A stretch of DNA of 64,000 nt. Source: Mesostigma viride (taxonomy: Eukaryota; Streptophyta; Mesostigmatophyceae; Mesostigmatales; Mesostigmataceae). Numbering within the stretch: position 1 is the first letter of the stretch; each line of letters starts with the position of its first letter. Below, in pieces: positions 39,673 through 51,330 of this stretch. A model generated the notes under the pieces. That model did no database searches, was not told the origin of the DNA, and worked only from the letters and a program-made list of their open reading frames with translations. A program made the position numbers and the translations under genes. The DNA lies in assembly GCA_009746045.1 (NCBI GenBank), contig RPFO01000041.1, positions 625,944-689,943 of the forward strand. Direction: 5' to 3'.

Positions 39673-41906
39673 TTCCATCCTTCCATCCTTCCATCCTTCC
39701 ATCCTTCCATCCTTCCATCCTTCCATCCTTCCATCCTTCCATCCTTCCATCCTTCCATCCTTCCATCCTTCCATCCTTCCATCCTTCCATCCTTCCATCC
39801 TTCCATCCTTCCATCCTTCCATCCTTCCATCCTTCCATCCTTCCATCCTTCCATCCTTCCATCCTTCCATCCTTCCATCCTTCCATCCTTCCATCCTTCC
39901 ATCCTTCCATCCTTCCATCCTTCCATCCTTCCATCCGTCCATCCGTCCATCCGTCCATCCGTCCATCCGTCCATCCTTCCATCCGTCCATCCGTCCATCC
40001 GTCCATCCGTCCATCCGTCCATCTGTCCATCCATCCATCCGTCCATCCGTCCATCCGTCCATCCGTCCATCCGTCCATCCGTCCATCCGTCCATCCGTCC
40101 ATCCGTCCATCCTTCCATCCTTCCATCCTTCCATCCTTCCATCCTTCCATCCTTCCATCCTTCCATCCTTCCATCCTTCCATCCTTCCATCCTTCCATCC
40201 TTCCATCCTTCCATCCTTCCATCCTTCCGCCCTTCCGCCCTTCCGTCCTTCCATCCTTCCATCCTTCCATCCTTCCATCCTTCCAGCCTTCCAGCCTTCC
40301 AGCCTTCCAGCCTTCCATCCTTCCATCCTTCCATCCTTCCATCCTTCCATCCTTCCAGCCTTCCAGCCTTCCAGCCTTCCAGCCTTCCAGCCTTCCAGCC
40401 TTCCAGCCTTCCGTCCTTCCGTCCTTCCAGCCTTCCAGCCTTCCAGCCTTCCAGCCTTCCAGCCTTCCAGCCTTCCAGCCTTCCAGCCTTCCAGCCTTCC
40501 AGCCTTCCAGCCTTCCAGCCTTCCAGCCTTCCAGCCTTCCAGCCTTCCAGCCTTCCAGCCTTCCAGCCTTCCAGCCTTCCAGCCTTCCAGCCTTCCAGCC
40601 TTCCAGCCTTCCAGCCTTCCAGCCTTCCAGCCTTCCAGCCTTCCAGCCTTCCAGCCTTCCAGCCTTCCAGCCTTCCATCCGTCCATCCGTCCATCCGTCC
40701 ATCCTTCCATCCTTCCAGCCTTCCAGCCGTCCAGCCTTCCAGCCTTCCAGCCTTCCATCCTTTCATCCGTCCATCCGTCCATCCTTCCATCCTTCCAGCC
40801 GTCCAGCCGTCCAGCCGTCCAGCCGTCCAGCCGTTCAGCCGTCCAGCCGTCCAGCCGTCCAGCCGTCCAGCCGTCCAGCCGTCCAGCCGTCCAGCCGTCC
40901 ATCCGTCCATCCGTCCATCCGTCCATCCGTCCATCCGTCCATCCGTTCATCCGTCCATCCTTCCATCCTTCCATCCTTCCATCCTTCCATCCTTCCATCC
41001 TTCCATCCTTCCATCCTTCCATCCTTCCGCCCTTCCGCCCTTCCATCCGTCCATCCGTCCATCCGTCCATCCGTCCATCCGTCCATCCGTCCATCCGTCC
41101 ATCCGTCCATCCGTCCATCCTTCCGCCCTTCCGCCCTTCCGCCCTTCCATCCTTCCATCCTTCCATCCTTCCATCCTTCCATCCTTCCCTCCTTCCGTCC
41201 ATCCGTCCATCCGTCCTTCCGTCCTTCCATCCTTCCGTCCTTCCGTCCTTCCGTCCTTCCGTCCTTCTTTCCCATCTTTCGTCCTTCCGTCCTTCCGTCC
41301 TTCCATCCTTCCGTCCTTCCGTCCTTCCGTCCTTCCGTCCTTCCGTCCTTCCGTCCTTCCGTCCTTCCGTCCTTCCGTCCTTCCGTCCTTCCGTCCTTTC
41401 GTCCTTCCGCCCTTCCGCCCTTCCGCCCTTCCGTCCTTCCGTCCTTCCGTCCTTCCGTCCTTCCGTCCTTCCGCCCTTCCGCCCTTCCGCCCTTCCGTCC
41501 GCCCGTCTGCCCGTCCGCCCGTCCGCCCGTCCGCCCGTCCGCCCGTCCGCCCGTCCGCCCGTCCGCCCTTCCGCCCTTCCGCCCTTCCGCCCTTCCGCCC
41601 TTCCGCCCTTCCGCCCTTCCGTCCTTCCGTCCTTCCGTCCTTCCGTCCTTCCGTCCTTCGGTCCTTCCGTCCTTCGGTCCTTCGGTCCTTCCGTCCTTCC
41701 GTCCTTCCGTCCTTCCGTCCTTCCGTCCTTCCGTCCTTCCGTCCTTCCGTCCTTCCGTCCGTCCGTCCGTCCTTCCGTCCGTCCGTCCGTCCGTCCGTCC
41801 GTCCGTCCGTCAGTCCGTCCGTCCGTCCGTCCGTCCGTCCGTCAGTCCGTCCGTCCGTCCGTCCGTCCGTCCGTCCGTCCGTCCGTCCGTCCGTCCGTCC
41901 GTCCGT
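39673..41906. repeat. 2.2-kb TCCN microsatellite, block-structured
   Basis: Uninterrupted tetramers. Blocks of distinct 8-mers follow each other: ATCCTTCC, ATCCGTCC, ATCCTTCC, AGCCTTCC (40350-40672), AGCCGTCC (40798-40895), GCCCTTCC, GTCCTTCC, GCCCGTCC, then pure GTCC at the end. A single-strand pyrimidine tract on the plus strand. It is open in several frames only because of its period; not a gene. Confidence 0.95.
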
Positions 41907-42375
41907 CCTGGGGCGGTTACTGGCCAGTAACCAGGCACGTTAAGGTTACCGGCCCGGTTACCGCCCGGTAGCCCGGAATGCAACAGACTAAATACTGGCC
42001 GGTAATGGTTACCGGGCGGTAATAATTGCGGGAACAGTTACTGGGCGGTAACTTTTACTGGAGCCGTAACCATGCCCGTAACCTATCTGGGTTACTGGCA
42101 TGGTTACGGCCCAAGTAAGAGTTACCGGGTTGTAAACTGTGCTGGTTACGGGACCAGTTCTGAGAACCGGGATGGGTTACTGGCATGGTTACGGGACCAG
42201 TTCTGACAACCGGGCCTGGCTACTGGCCTGGTTGCGGGTCCGTCAACCGTCCCGTAAACTGCAGTAGTTAGGGCCCAGTAGTTGACCCTGGCTACTGCGG
42301 TGGTTACGGGGCCGGTCATGCCCCAGTAATAATCGTAACCCATGCCTACAACGCAGCCTGTCCGGGTTATGGCCC
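41907..42375. repeat. cluster of GTTAC/GTAAC motifs
   Basis: About 12 GTTAC and 5 GTAAC in under 470 bp, often as GGTTACCGG, GGTTACTGG or GGTTACGGG and sometimes paired into hairpins. GGTTACTGGCATGGTTACGG repeats near 42093 and 42175. No ORF. 42376-42511 has nothing recognisable. Confidence 0.6.
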
Positions 42376-42511
42376 CGATTCTAAAATGCATTGACCCCGG
42401 CTATGGTGAGTGGCTTGCATGATATGGTGCTTTTCAAGATGCATTTTTGAAACTGGCATTTCATTAAAATGTTTTAGAAGTCGACTGGGATTGTTTTCTA
42501 CGATTTGGCTC

Positions 42512-42975
42512 AATCGGATTTCTCTGAAAATAGTTTATTAAACAGCATGCGGGAAAGAAAGGGCCGCCACAACCTTGTGGCTGTACATGCAGAAAGGCTT
42601 GTTAGACGAATGGGGACGGCTTGTTGTTTACTGGGGAATCCTACTGGCAACTAGCTTTGCCTTTTGTAAGTCAGGCGCCGTTTGTTTGAACGGCCGGCCA
42701 TGTGTTGAATGCTGACAGAAGTTGCGTCAAAAAGCTGTAATAAAATCTGATGTAACCAGCACTCACCAATTGATTGGTGTGCTGCTTGGTTGGGTAGTGT
42801 GTTCAGGGTTGCATTCGAAGAGTACACATGGCCTGACAGCTCAGACGTGTGACAGATGAGCTGGCTGGCTGAATTATTAAATTGTCAGCGTTAGGATATT
42901 TCTGGTTTTGCCGTTTTCCATTTTGACGGTAGGCTTGATAAGCATGGTCGGCGGGTTGTGACCCGTAATTGTTTC
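42512..42975. repeat. direct repeat copy 1 of a 464-bp segment
   Basis: From AATCGGATTTCTCTG to GTAATTGTTTCTT, nearly identical to 44047-44513. Confidence 0.85.
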
Positions 42976-43928
42976 TTTGAATGTGCTCACTGAAGCAGTA
43001 TGAGCGGCCTCGCTGCTATGGCGGCGGGGCTAAAGAAAATTAGGCAAAGACCCCGTCCTTGCCTGCTATGAAGTCGCGGGCTTTGCGACTTCACGGCAGG
43101 TAGGGGCGGTTTGAACGGAACGGAAATTTCGCGTTACCAATGTGCCAAGTGGTTCTGGTTGGCACCTTGCTGGGCAGCGTCTCGGTGGTCATAGAAAGTG
43201 GGCTGGGCGCCCCGCCCCGGCTGCTGGTAATTCCAGCAGCGGAGCCAATCATGTCGACTAAGAAGTCCGCAGCTGATGCGGAAACTGTGCGAAGGTCAAT
43301 AGATTAATTTGGATTCCATGAGACTGCGCTGGTAGTCAGTCAGCGGCCCACCGCCTAGGGCGCTGCATGGCGCTGCCTTCGGCTTGGTGCGCGGCCCTTT
43401 TTTGTTATGGGCCAGCGAGGGATATAAGGGTGACGCGCGGCCGGCTAATTTCTTGCGTTCCGGAAGAAAATATATTTGCAAAATTCCCACAAAAGGAACC
43501 GAGTATCGGAAAGGCGTCTCGGCTGGCAGTGGCAGTGCCTGGCCTTGTCGTCTCTTCCTGCTCAGCACCCGGCAGGTAGCGGTTCAAACCCTGGTGGCGT
43601 CGGAATGCGAATTTTCTGGGTTTTTATCCGGAATAATATTTTGCTGAGGCGGCTCCGCGGATTCGCTAACCTTTTATTGTCGGGCCCCTTAGGGGGTTAT
43701 TATAGCCTTGTGCGGGCTGAGTCGCCATGAAGGAGATGTTGCGACACGCCCCACTTTGTGGTCTTTTATGGAAGCGGCTACCCTCGAGGCTGCTCGGAAG
43801 AGGGGGGGGGTCTTCTCCTTTTCTTTGTTCACTGTTATTGGGGCAACAGTGATCCTATCAAGTTTTGTTTCCTGAGCGGCGACAGTGCGGGGGAGGAGGG
43901 TAATGGCGCCAGGGACTGGGGTGGATCG
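42976..43928. other. 953-bp segment present only in the first unit of the tandem duplication
   Basis: No convincing ORF. Strong hairpins at 43049-43104 (CCTGC..TGAAGTCGC with GCGACTTCA..GCAGG) and 43223-43245 (GCTGCTGG TAATT CCAGCAGC). A GGTTCAAACC sequence near 43582 lacks a proper T-arm stem. Confidence 0.5.
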
Positions 43929-44011
43929 GGGGGCTCTTGCTCCTGCATGCGAGGGAGACGAGATGACTACTTAAACCTGCCTTTGGCAGGGGCTCTACTC
44001 ATTGTTTTCAA
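43929..44011. repeat. 83-bp repeat Y, first copy
   Basis: GGGGGGCTCTTGCTCCTGCA through CTCATTGTTTT, repeated at 44530-44612. Confidence 0.8.
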
Positions 44012-44046
44012 TCAAATGCTGGTTTTCTTGGGAGCTCAAGTGTCAT

Positions 44047-44513
44047 AATCGGATTTCTCTGAAAATAGTTTATTAAACAGCATGCGGGAAAGAAAGGGCC
44101 GCCACAACCTTGTGGCTGTACATGCAGAAAGGCTTGTTAGATGAATGGGGACGGCTTGTTGTTTACTGGGGAATCCTACTGGCAACTAGCTTTGCCTTTT
44201 GTAAGTCAGGCGCCGTTTGTTTGAACGGCCGGCCATGTGTTGAATGCTGACGGAAGTTGCGTCAAAAAGCTGTAATAAAATCTGATGTAACCAGCACTCA
44301 CCAATTGATTGGTGTGCTGCTTGGTTGGGTAGTGTGTTCAGGGTTGCATTCGAAGAGTACACATGGCCTGACAGCTCAGACGTGTGACAGATGAGCTGGC
44401 TGGCTGAATTATTAAATTGTCAGCGTTAGGATATTTCTGGTTTTGCCGTTTTCCATTTTGACGGTAGGCTTGATAAGCATGGTCGGCGGGTTGTGACCCG
44501 TAATTGTTTCTTC
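44047..44513. repeat. direct repeat copy 2 of the 464-bp segment
   Basis: Almost identical to 42512-42975, then linked by 16 bp of C-rich sequence to the second copy of Y. Confidence 0.85.
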
Positions 44514-44529
44514 CCACCCATCCCACCCT

Positions 44530-44612
44530 TGGGGGGCTCTTGCTCCTGCATGCGAGGGAGACGAGATGACTACTTAAACCTGCCTTTGGCAGGGGCTCTA
44601 CTCATTGTTTTG
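44530..44612. repeat. 83-bp repeat Y, second copy
   Basis: Same as 43929-44011. After it, 44613-45256 is A+T-rich non-coding sequence with no recognised feature. Confidence 0.8.
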
Positions 44613-45256
44613 TCATAAGGTGCATTTTTCTCGTTTCTCGTTTCAGGATTTCCCGCCAAAAAACTTAGTTTTTTATTTAAAAATATTTACACAGAAATTT
44701 TAAGTCACCCAGGTAAAGTTTTTATGCTGAAGCTGTACGTCTCATCAAAACACACTGTATCTAGACATGCATATCTGGTTTCACATGGACCTCATGAAAT
44801 CACATCATCCCATGGCACGCATTCCTGCAGTCACATGTGCTGGTTTTTCTACTCCAGTTCAGACTCATAAGTGTTACGTCGCATAACAGTCCGTTGTAGT
44901 TACGGACGTAAATTAGGTCCTTTGCCTCGGTCGTCCCTAGGTTTACGTGTAGTTTGTACTGGTGGACACTGTTGTCCTCGTAACAGTACCGTGGTGCATT
45001 GGATGCTTTTGGCGTCGCGCCGCGTACTTCATTAGTGGTCCTTATCCTTCGGGTAGAATGTAGTGGACCAGCGTGCATCTGTGCATTTGTAGGCGAGGGC
45101 CAGGTCGGCCCGAGCATGCTGGACCGTTGGTGATCATTTATGCACGTTCTACCCCTCGTGTTGGCACTCGGCGTGTGTTAAATGAATGAACACATATTAG
45201 CTTGGGTCATGGCAGCGTAGTTGTGTTTCCTTCCTCTATTCCTGGAGTAAACGGGT

Positions 45257-45574
45257 TTGTGTAAATGGCTTATGGCGTATTATAGTAGCACATACGTAAA
45301 TGCATTGAGATCTGGATCGTCTCGTTCGTCTTTCGCTAGGGGTTTAACTAGAGGCGGTCTTACTAGTTTAGGTAGCATTAGACAGGTTAGAGGTAGAGGT
45401 GGCGGTAGAGGTTTGAGTCGTAACAATGGTATCGGAGGAACTTTCGTAGGTAGAGAGCGAGACGACGATCCCCGGCCACATACGCCTTTGCATCAACCCT
45501 TCCGCGTCCAGGGAAATGAAGACGACACCTACTTGACAGGTAATGGGCGGGTCGCCTGCAAGCTGGGGGGGTAG
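45257..45574 (+). CDS. possible first exon, Arg/Gly-rich protein
   Basis: 105 codons with Ser/Arg and RGRGGGRG stretches like RNA-binding RGG proteins. A GTAATGG at 45541 could be a splice donor. Codon-level support is weak and no homologue is recognised. It could equally be chance. Confidence 0.25.
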   Translation: MCKWLMAYYSSTYVNALRSGSSRSSFARGLTRGGLTSLGSIRQVRGRGGGRGLSRNNGIGGTFVGRERDDDPRPHTPLHQPFRVQGNEDDTYLTGNGRVACKLGG

Positions 45575-45783
45575 TGATGCCCGATTCGGGACACGCTCTG
45601 CCTAGACGTTAGACCTGCTCGAAGCGGAAAATCCTTTTATAGATAGGCTCCTTTCCCTCGTTTTGTTTTCCTGAGAGTTGTTGCTTACTGTCGTAGATAG
45701 GTGATACTTTTGGTTCTACGGTAGAGAGACGACTAGCGTCTCGTAGATTACACCTTTTCTGCATCTTGCCTGTTTGTATTTAG

Positions 45784-46060
45784 ACGACCCATCGCCGGAC
45801 GCAGAATTCTTGAAACCGGATACTTACCTGAAGTATTAATGTCCAATGATGAATTGCGATCTGAACTAAAGGAATATGGATATTTATTATGTATGTTCCT
45901 TCAGTTAGAAGTACAGGAGATACCTATCCCTAATAATAGTGTGGATATAGAGGTGAACACAGTAGATACCATAGGCACATCAGTCCGGCGTCGCGCCTTG
46001 CACGCCCCGGTAATTCCCGCGCGAAAGTTGACGAAATTCGGTGCGCGCGTGCAATGTTGA
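45784..46060 (+). CDS. possible second exon with SAP/LEM-like motif
   Basis: Follows a pyrimidine-rich TTGCCTGTTTGTATTTAG acceptor. The open frame contains MSNDELRSELKEYGYL, which resembles the helix pair of SAP/LEM-type domains, and ends in TGA at 46058. The phase from the proposed first exon does not fit the simplest donor, so the joint gene model is unproven. The LTR element starts 80 bp later. Confidence 0.3.
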
Positions 46061-46135
46061 CTGAAATTCGGTGTGCACGGCTATGGTGACGCGAAAATTT
46101 ATTGCGAGCTGATTACGCAACCATTTTGGACGTTA

Positions 46136-46140
46136 TTTCG
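46136..46140. repeat. 5-bp target duplication TTTCG, left side of LTR element
   Basis: TTTCG directly left of the LTR, and again at 59029-59033 directly right of the other LTR. Confidence 0.9.
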
Positions 46141-46959
46141 TGTTTGGATTGGGAGAGGAAACTAATGGGTTTTACACAATGCCTTGTGCTTGGCCTTGCT
46201 ACCCACACACCTTGCAGGTGCTGAAAGAAAGAGAGGTTGAAGACAATTTACGTGGAAGAATAAATGGCTTTATTAGAATATAATAGTTGGAGAAGAGCTT
46301 GAATGGAGGTTGAATGGAGGTTGAATGGAGGTTCCTGCCCTTAGGGGGCAGTTTCCTTTTATACCTTTTAGGCTAGGAAGGATGACATCAGCAATGACAT
46401 CATCACAGAAGCTTGTAGAAACATCCTAGCATATTCCTAGCATATTCCCAGCATATTCTCAGTATATTCCAGGAATATTCCTGGCATATTCTTAGAACAT
46501 TCCTAGAACATTCTAGACATGATCCAATGAGCTGGCATAATAGCTAGATGCCAAGTGTCTACGTAATAATGTGCCACATAACATGATTAATAAAGTGACA
46601 CATCTCTTCTCCTTGGAGTGACAAGTGTCATGCAATGAGTCTACCCACTTGTCATCATGTAAGTCATAACATGTGTCATCATGAGCTTCCAACACTTGTC
46701 AGCTCATGGACCAAACACTTGTCCAATAGGCCATAGCACCACTTGTCAATCAAATACGTGATGCTACTAGGCTGACTCAGGTTACAAGTCATCCATGTCC
46801 AAGTATAGGACTATGGCACATGAATATTGATCAGCTCATTGAGCCTGTTCCATCTAGCTCATCATAGCTATCAAATTCCCAGTCCATATGGAATAAATCC
46901 AACAAGAAATAAATCAGGCTGGGATATATTGTGGCCAGGTGGATATAATATCCCTAACA
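46141..46959 (-). repeat. 3' LTR of the 12.9-kb gag-protease LTR element
   Basis: 819 bp, ends TG...CA, no difference noticed from 58210-59028. It holds three tandem TTGAATGGAGG units and several GCATATTCC-type units. Identity of the two LTRs suggests recent insertion. Confidence 0.92.
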
Positions 46960-46967
46960 CCCCCCTT
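46960..46967 (-). promoter_or_regulatory. polypurine tract of the LTR element
   Basis: AAGGGGGG on the minus strand, immediately before the 3' LTR, the usual plus-strand primer site. A second AAGGGGGG lies about 60 bp upstream. Confidence 0.7.
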
Positions 46968-48102
46968 AGCCACATGGGCACAATGCAAAAGATGACTGGG
47001 TAGGTGGAATCTCAACACCCCCCTTAACCACATGCTCGTAGCATGCCGTCCAGTTGCTAGCATGGTGCAACTGAAAATGAAGATGCCGTCCTCGTGAAAC
47101 GCTTGAAGCTCCAACATGCGGTCGTGAGCCGCACTACCGCCACTGATCCCCCCCCGGCAACGCGAATGAGTGTCCTACCATAGCAGCAACGCACTAGCTG
47201 CCCATCCTGGATGGCTGATACCCAACCCTTAGTTGGAAAAAGTGCTCTAGACGCTACATTCCCCCCTCACTCAAAGCGGCTGCCCATGGACACAATAGGG
47301 GCACACAGTCCCACACATATAATACGGCAACACATGCCAACAAAGAAGGTCCCTATGAGCTAACCCAAACGGTATAGAGGTAGGGTAACGGCAACAACAC
47401 GTGCTGTACACTCACGGAGCAACATAACGTACGCCATCTCACAAAAGAAATGACACCAACATCACGTTTTACGCCTAATAATCGGGGTGAGCAAACAAAC
47501 ATGGCAACAAATGCCACACAAACAAGGTACAATACAACCTTCAACACAAAACACAGTGGCCATAACAGATGAACGCGCTTCATAGCAAAGAAAACAGGAC
47601 GTGCAAAACATTACCGCCACAAAGGCGAATTACACAAGTAACGATCACGTCACGATTCACAAATCAGTGCCCGAGAGTAAACATTACGTCCGACATTACA
47701 GGCTATGCCGAAATGCACAGCCAAATTCGACACAAAGGACGTAAACACTTGCATAAAATCAATGCTCTCAGCACAAAACAAAATAACACACGCGTCACAG
47801 GCACTTAACTTACGAAATCAAGTCGTAGACGACGATACAAAGGCGCTTCACTACGGCGCAGACTAGTGCCACAAATAGCGTGCAAACACTCTGGATTTAT
47901 ACACCAGGTACGTAGAAAACGTCTCGTGGGAACAATACCAAAATGCGTGGGCCATTGCCACTGAACGCATGGCAAAATAAGCACATAGTTGCTGGAAGAA
48001 CACAAAGAAAGAACCAGAAAACGCACGCTTACGGCGCCTCACAATTTCCAGCAAACACGACACAAAAGTCGACATACAAGTTCATTTCCCACAGACAAAA
48101 CA
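46968..48102 (-). other. 3' non-coding region of the LTR element
   Basis: No ORF that can be supported. A short minus-strand frame (about 48260-48170) has CKMLPRHHVGQLTEFGQAM, which recalls the last residues of copia RNase H and may be a remnant of a deleted pol. Confidence 0.4.
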
Positions 48103-48349
48103 TTAGGGCAACCTTGAGGAGTGGGGTCTGTGCATCCTGGGCGACAATTTCCAAGGGTCGTTGCAGCTAGCGCAATTGCAAATGCCATGGCCTGGCCGAA
48201 CTCCGTCAACTGACCGACGTGATGCCTTGGCAGCATTTTGCAGTCGACTTGACCGTTGGTGCTTGACAGCACTGTGGCTGACAGGTCCACGTCGTTGTCG
48301 GCTCGCTCGAGGCCTCGCGCCAGCACCGGACTTGGCAGTCCAGGACTTG
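48103..48349 (-). pseudogene. distal end of the gag-protease ORF, cut off by the foldback element
   Basis: Frame NFSKSWTAKSGAG onward to the stop at 48103. It is in phase with the upstream part ending at 56718 (KLPNFS) once the foldback and one 9-bp duplicate are ignored. It is Arg/Ser-rich with no known domain. The ORF thus ended without integrase or RT before the foldback arrived. Confidence 0.5.
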
Positions 48350-48358
48350 GAAAAATTT
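48350..48358. repeat. 9-bp target duplication GAAAAATTT, left side of foldback
   Basis: GAAAAATTT here and again at 56709-56717, exactly bordering the inverted arms. Confidence 0.9.
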
Positions 48359-49261
48359 GAGTTTTTGTAAACATCAGACACTGATTTCTTCAGACGATGC
48401 ACAAGGCTGGGCGCGGCGCAGCGTGCGCAAGGCTGGCGTGCGCAAGGCTGGGGAGTGCGCGAGGCTGGGAGTGCGCAAGGCTGGGAGTGCATCGTGGCTG
48501 GGCGCGGCGCGGCAGCGTGCGCAAGGCTGGCGCGTAAAACTGCAAACGACGTAAATCGTATCGGCTGCCTTTGGACTTAGCCGAATTTCGTCGTCGATGC
48601 GAGTGGTGATGGCCGTTTAGATCTTAGTTTTTAACCCGACGGGTTTCCTTATGATGCGTTCAAAATGGCAGCTGATGGCATGATTACTTAACATGTGGCG
48701 CGCGCAAAGAGCCTGTAGTCGTGCAGTTTACCCTCAATAATCAATCAATCTGAGTCTCGAGTCCACGTTGGAGTCCACTGACCCCCCCGACTAGAATTTC
48801 CGACCCCCAATGTTGCACGCAAGCTATGCCTGCCATGCTTTTTCTATTTCCTAACACCCACAGTTGGGGGATCATAGTCATTGACAATTTCTCCCCGTTG
48901 CTTTTTATGCTGCATATCCAACTATATCTGAGTAAGAGGGGTCGAGCGGATGACGCCGACATGGTTTGCATATACCTTCATAGTGGCTTCAAATCGTCAT
49001 ATTCTTGAAGCGCGGTCAGTTCAGCCCACAGAACCTTACGTACGTCTTACCAAGGTACATGCACGGTGGGGACGCGGTCGGCCGGTCGGGGTTTGCCTGC
49101 TTTCTTTACCCAACCAGGGACATGTTCGTGATTTTCTTGCAGCGCTGGAAGATCAGTCCCGGGAAGAACCGCCTGCGACCCCTGGACCGTTCCGTTCCAA
49201 CGATACCTGTGACTCTTCAGCATCAACGGTACGAATAGCACGAACCCGCCCACGTGCTTGG

Positions 49262-50636
49262 CCGCCATACCCGTTCCTAGTCATGCCATGCTCCTTCCTA
49301 GTCATGCCATGGTCGTTCCGAGTCATGCCATGGTCGTTCCTAGTCATGTCACTCCCGTTCCTAGTCATGCCATTAATTAATTAATTAATTAAAATGATAG
49401 CTCCGTTGGGAGCATATGTAACACATAGCCCTGAGAAAAGGGCATCTATGGGTTTGTAATACAATCAGGGCTACAACCTGCAGGTGGAGGATGTACAACT
49501 GTCACCTGCTCTGGGTGCACAAGGTGCACCTGCACCGCCATGATGGTTCATGCCTCCTTAACAAGCACAGGCACCCAGGGGGGGGCTTGAGGAGAGGGCC
49601 TAGAAGGCCTGCATGACATATGGGGTGGAGGGTATGTGGCTAGGCTATAGCTGGTGTACACATGGCATCTCAGCAGAGAGTAACTCCCTGCATAGGCATC
49701 GCATGGCTAAATTCTTAATGCATCATCCATGGGAGGTCCCATTGTAGGCTGGGCGCGGCTAAATACTGAAAGCATCATCCATGGGGGCCATTATGGGCGC
49801 ACATGCGCGTGGGCCACGTCATGCCATACCCGTTCCTAGTCATGCCATGGCCGTTCCTAGTCATGCCATGGTCGTTCCGAGTCATGCCATACCCGTTCCT
49901 AGTCATGCCATGCCCGTTCCTAGTCATGCCATACTCGTTACTAGTCATGCCATGCCCGTTCCTAGTCATGCCATACCCGTTCCTAGTCATGCCATACCCG
50001 TTCCTAGTCATGCCATACCCGTTCCTAGTCATGCCATGCCCGTTCCTAGTCATGCCATGGCCGTTCCTAGTCATGCCATGCCCGTTCCTAGTCATGCCAC
50101 ACCCGTTCCTAGTCATGCCATGCCCGTTCCTAGTCATGCCATACCCGTTCCTAGTCATGCCATACCCGTTCCTAGTCATGCCATACCCGTTCCTAGTCAT
50201 GCTGTACACGCTCCTAGTCATGCCACACCCGTTCCTAGTCATGCCATACCCGTTCCTAGTCATGCCATGGTCGTTCCGAGTCATGCCATACCCGTTCCGA
50301 GTCATGACATACTCATTCCTAGTCATGCCATACCCGTTCCTAGTCATGCTGTACCCGTTCCTAGTCATGCCATGGTCGTTCCGAGTCATGCCATACCCGT
50401 TCCGAGTCATGACATACTCATTCCTAGTCATGCCATACCCGTTCCTAGTCATGTTGTACACGTTCCTAGTCATGCCACACCCGTTCCTAGTCATGCCATG
50501 CCCGTTCCTAGTCATGCCATGCTCTTTCCTAGTCATGCCATACCTGTTCCTACTTCCTAGTCATGCCATACCCGTTCCTAGTCATGCTGTACACGTTCCT
50601 AGTCATGCCATGCCCGTTCCTACTCATGTCATGGTT
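49262..50636. repeat. 21-bp minisatellite, left arm
   Basis: Units like CATGCCATACCCGTTCCTAGT: five at 49262-49376, then about 39 at 49819-50636, split by a SINE. Three frames stay open through it on both strands because 21 is a multiple of three; these frames are not genes. Confidence 0.9.
49377..49818 (-). mobile_element. LINE-derived short element in the minisatellite, left arm
   Basis: Minus orientation: starts GTGGCCCACGCGCATGTGCG and ends CTCCCAACGGAGCTATCATTT plus a TTAA tail. It is flanked by GTCATGCCA on both sides, which fits a 9-bp duplication although the target itself is repetitive. Its body equals the 3' UTR of the ORF1-only LINE (30673-31125). Confidence 0.65.
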
Positions 50637-50637
50637 T

Positions 50638-50847
50638 TTACCTGTATGTCCTCTGCCCTTGGTGCCAGCGTTCTGTGAGCACCTCAATGTATGGTCTGTC
50701 GTGAGAACAATAATGGCAGTCTAGCCAACGTCGATACGTTCGAGTTGGGCTCATAGTTAGTTGGTTGTTGTCGACCCACACAATAGCTGTTGCTTGTGTT
50801 AATTGGGAAATGTGTTTTATTGCAGCTGAACATGTATCAAGCTTCAT
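50638..50847 (-). pseudogene. possible captured coding fragment, left arm
   Basis: 69 codons (MKLDTCSAAIKHISQ ... RWHQGQRTYR) running into the minisatellite. Composition looks protein-like (AIVWVDNNQL) but no family is recognised. Repeated in the right arm at 54220-54429. Confidence 0.3.
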
Positions 50848-51127
50848 TGCAATCTAGCTGTCGCGAACGATTCCTCTAAATCATCTTTAGTGGTGATAGG
50901 TACCATTCGAGTGCCAACGGTGGAGACGTACAGGTTCTCACATAGAGGTGGGTTAACTCGTAACAGTGCTATCAATTGCGTGCGATAAGAACGTGACTGC
51001 ACCACGTGAACAAGAGACAATTATCAATATTATAATTAACAAACATCACGTGAGCATTATTAAGTTTACATCATTTGCAGGTTGTTGCTTAGCACGCTTA
51101 TAGACCATGTACCCCCTCTCACGGACA

Positions 51128-51330
51128 TTTAATTAATTAATTAATACCACGTGACTGCGTGAGCAGTATCCTCATGAAGGGAATGGATGACATGCGAAAG
51201 AAACTATCTAAGCACGGGTAGCAGGATTGTGGGCCCCGCGGCCGGTGGCACTGTGCCGACCGTAGCGGGTTACCCGAGGTGCCCCTACCGGACATTAATT
51301 AATTAATTAATAGACACGTGACTGCGTCAC
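51128..51330 (-). repeat. two SINE-like 3' ends with CACGTGACTGCG and TTAA tails, left arm
   Basis: ATTAATTAATTAATA followed by CCACGTGACTGCGTGAGC (51128-51165), and ATTAATTAATTAATAGA followed by CACGTGACTGCGTCACGTG (51296-51330). Same 3' end as the insertion at 20992-21158. A CTCCCAACGGAG end is at 51563. Confidence 0.5.

Noticed and set aside
39615-41930. Open frames of up to 771 codons (HPSILPSF-type repeats) and antisense frames in the TCCN array
   Set aside because: They follow from a stop-free simple repeat; no start context, domain or conservation.
43540-43600. GGTTCAAACC as a tRNA gene T-arm
   Set aside because: Flanking bases do not form the stem and no other tRNA arms are present.
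49775-50678. Three long frames on both strands (MTRNGYG, VMPYPFL and PSHAIPV repeats), and their mirror at 54389-55292
   Set aside because: Product of a 21-bp minisatellite whose period is a multiple of three; all frames are equally open.
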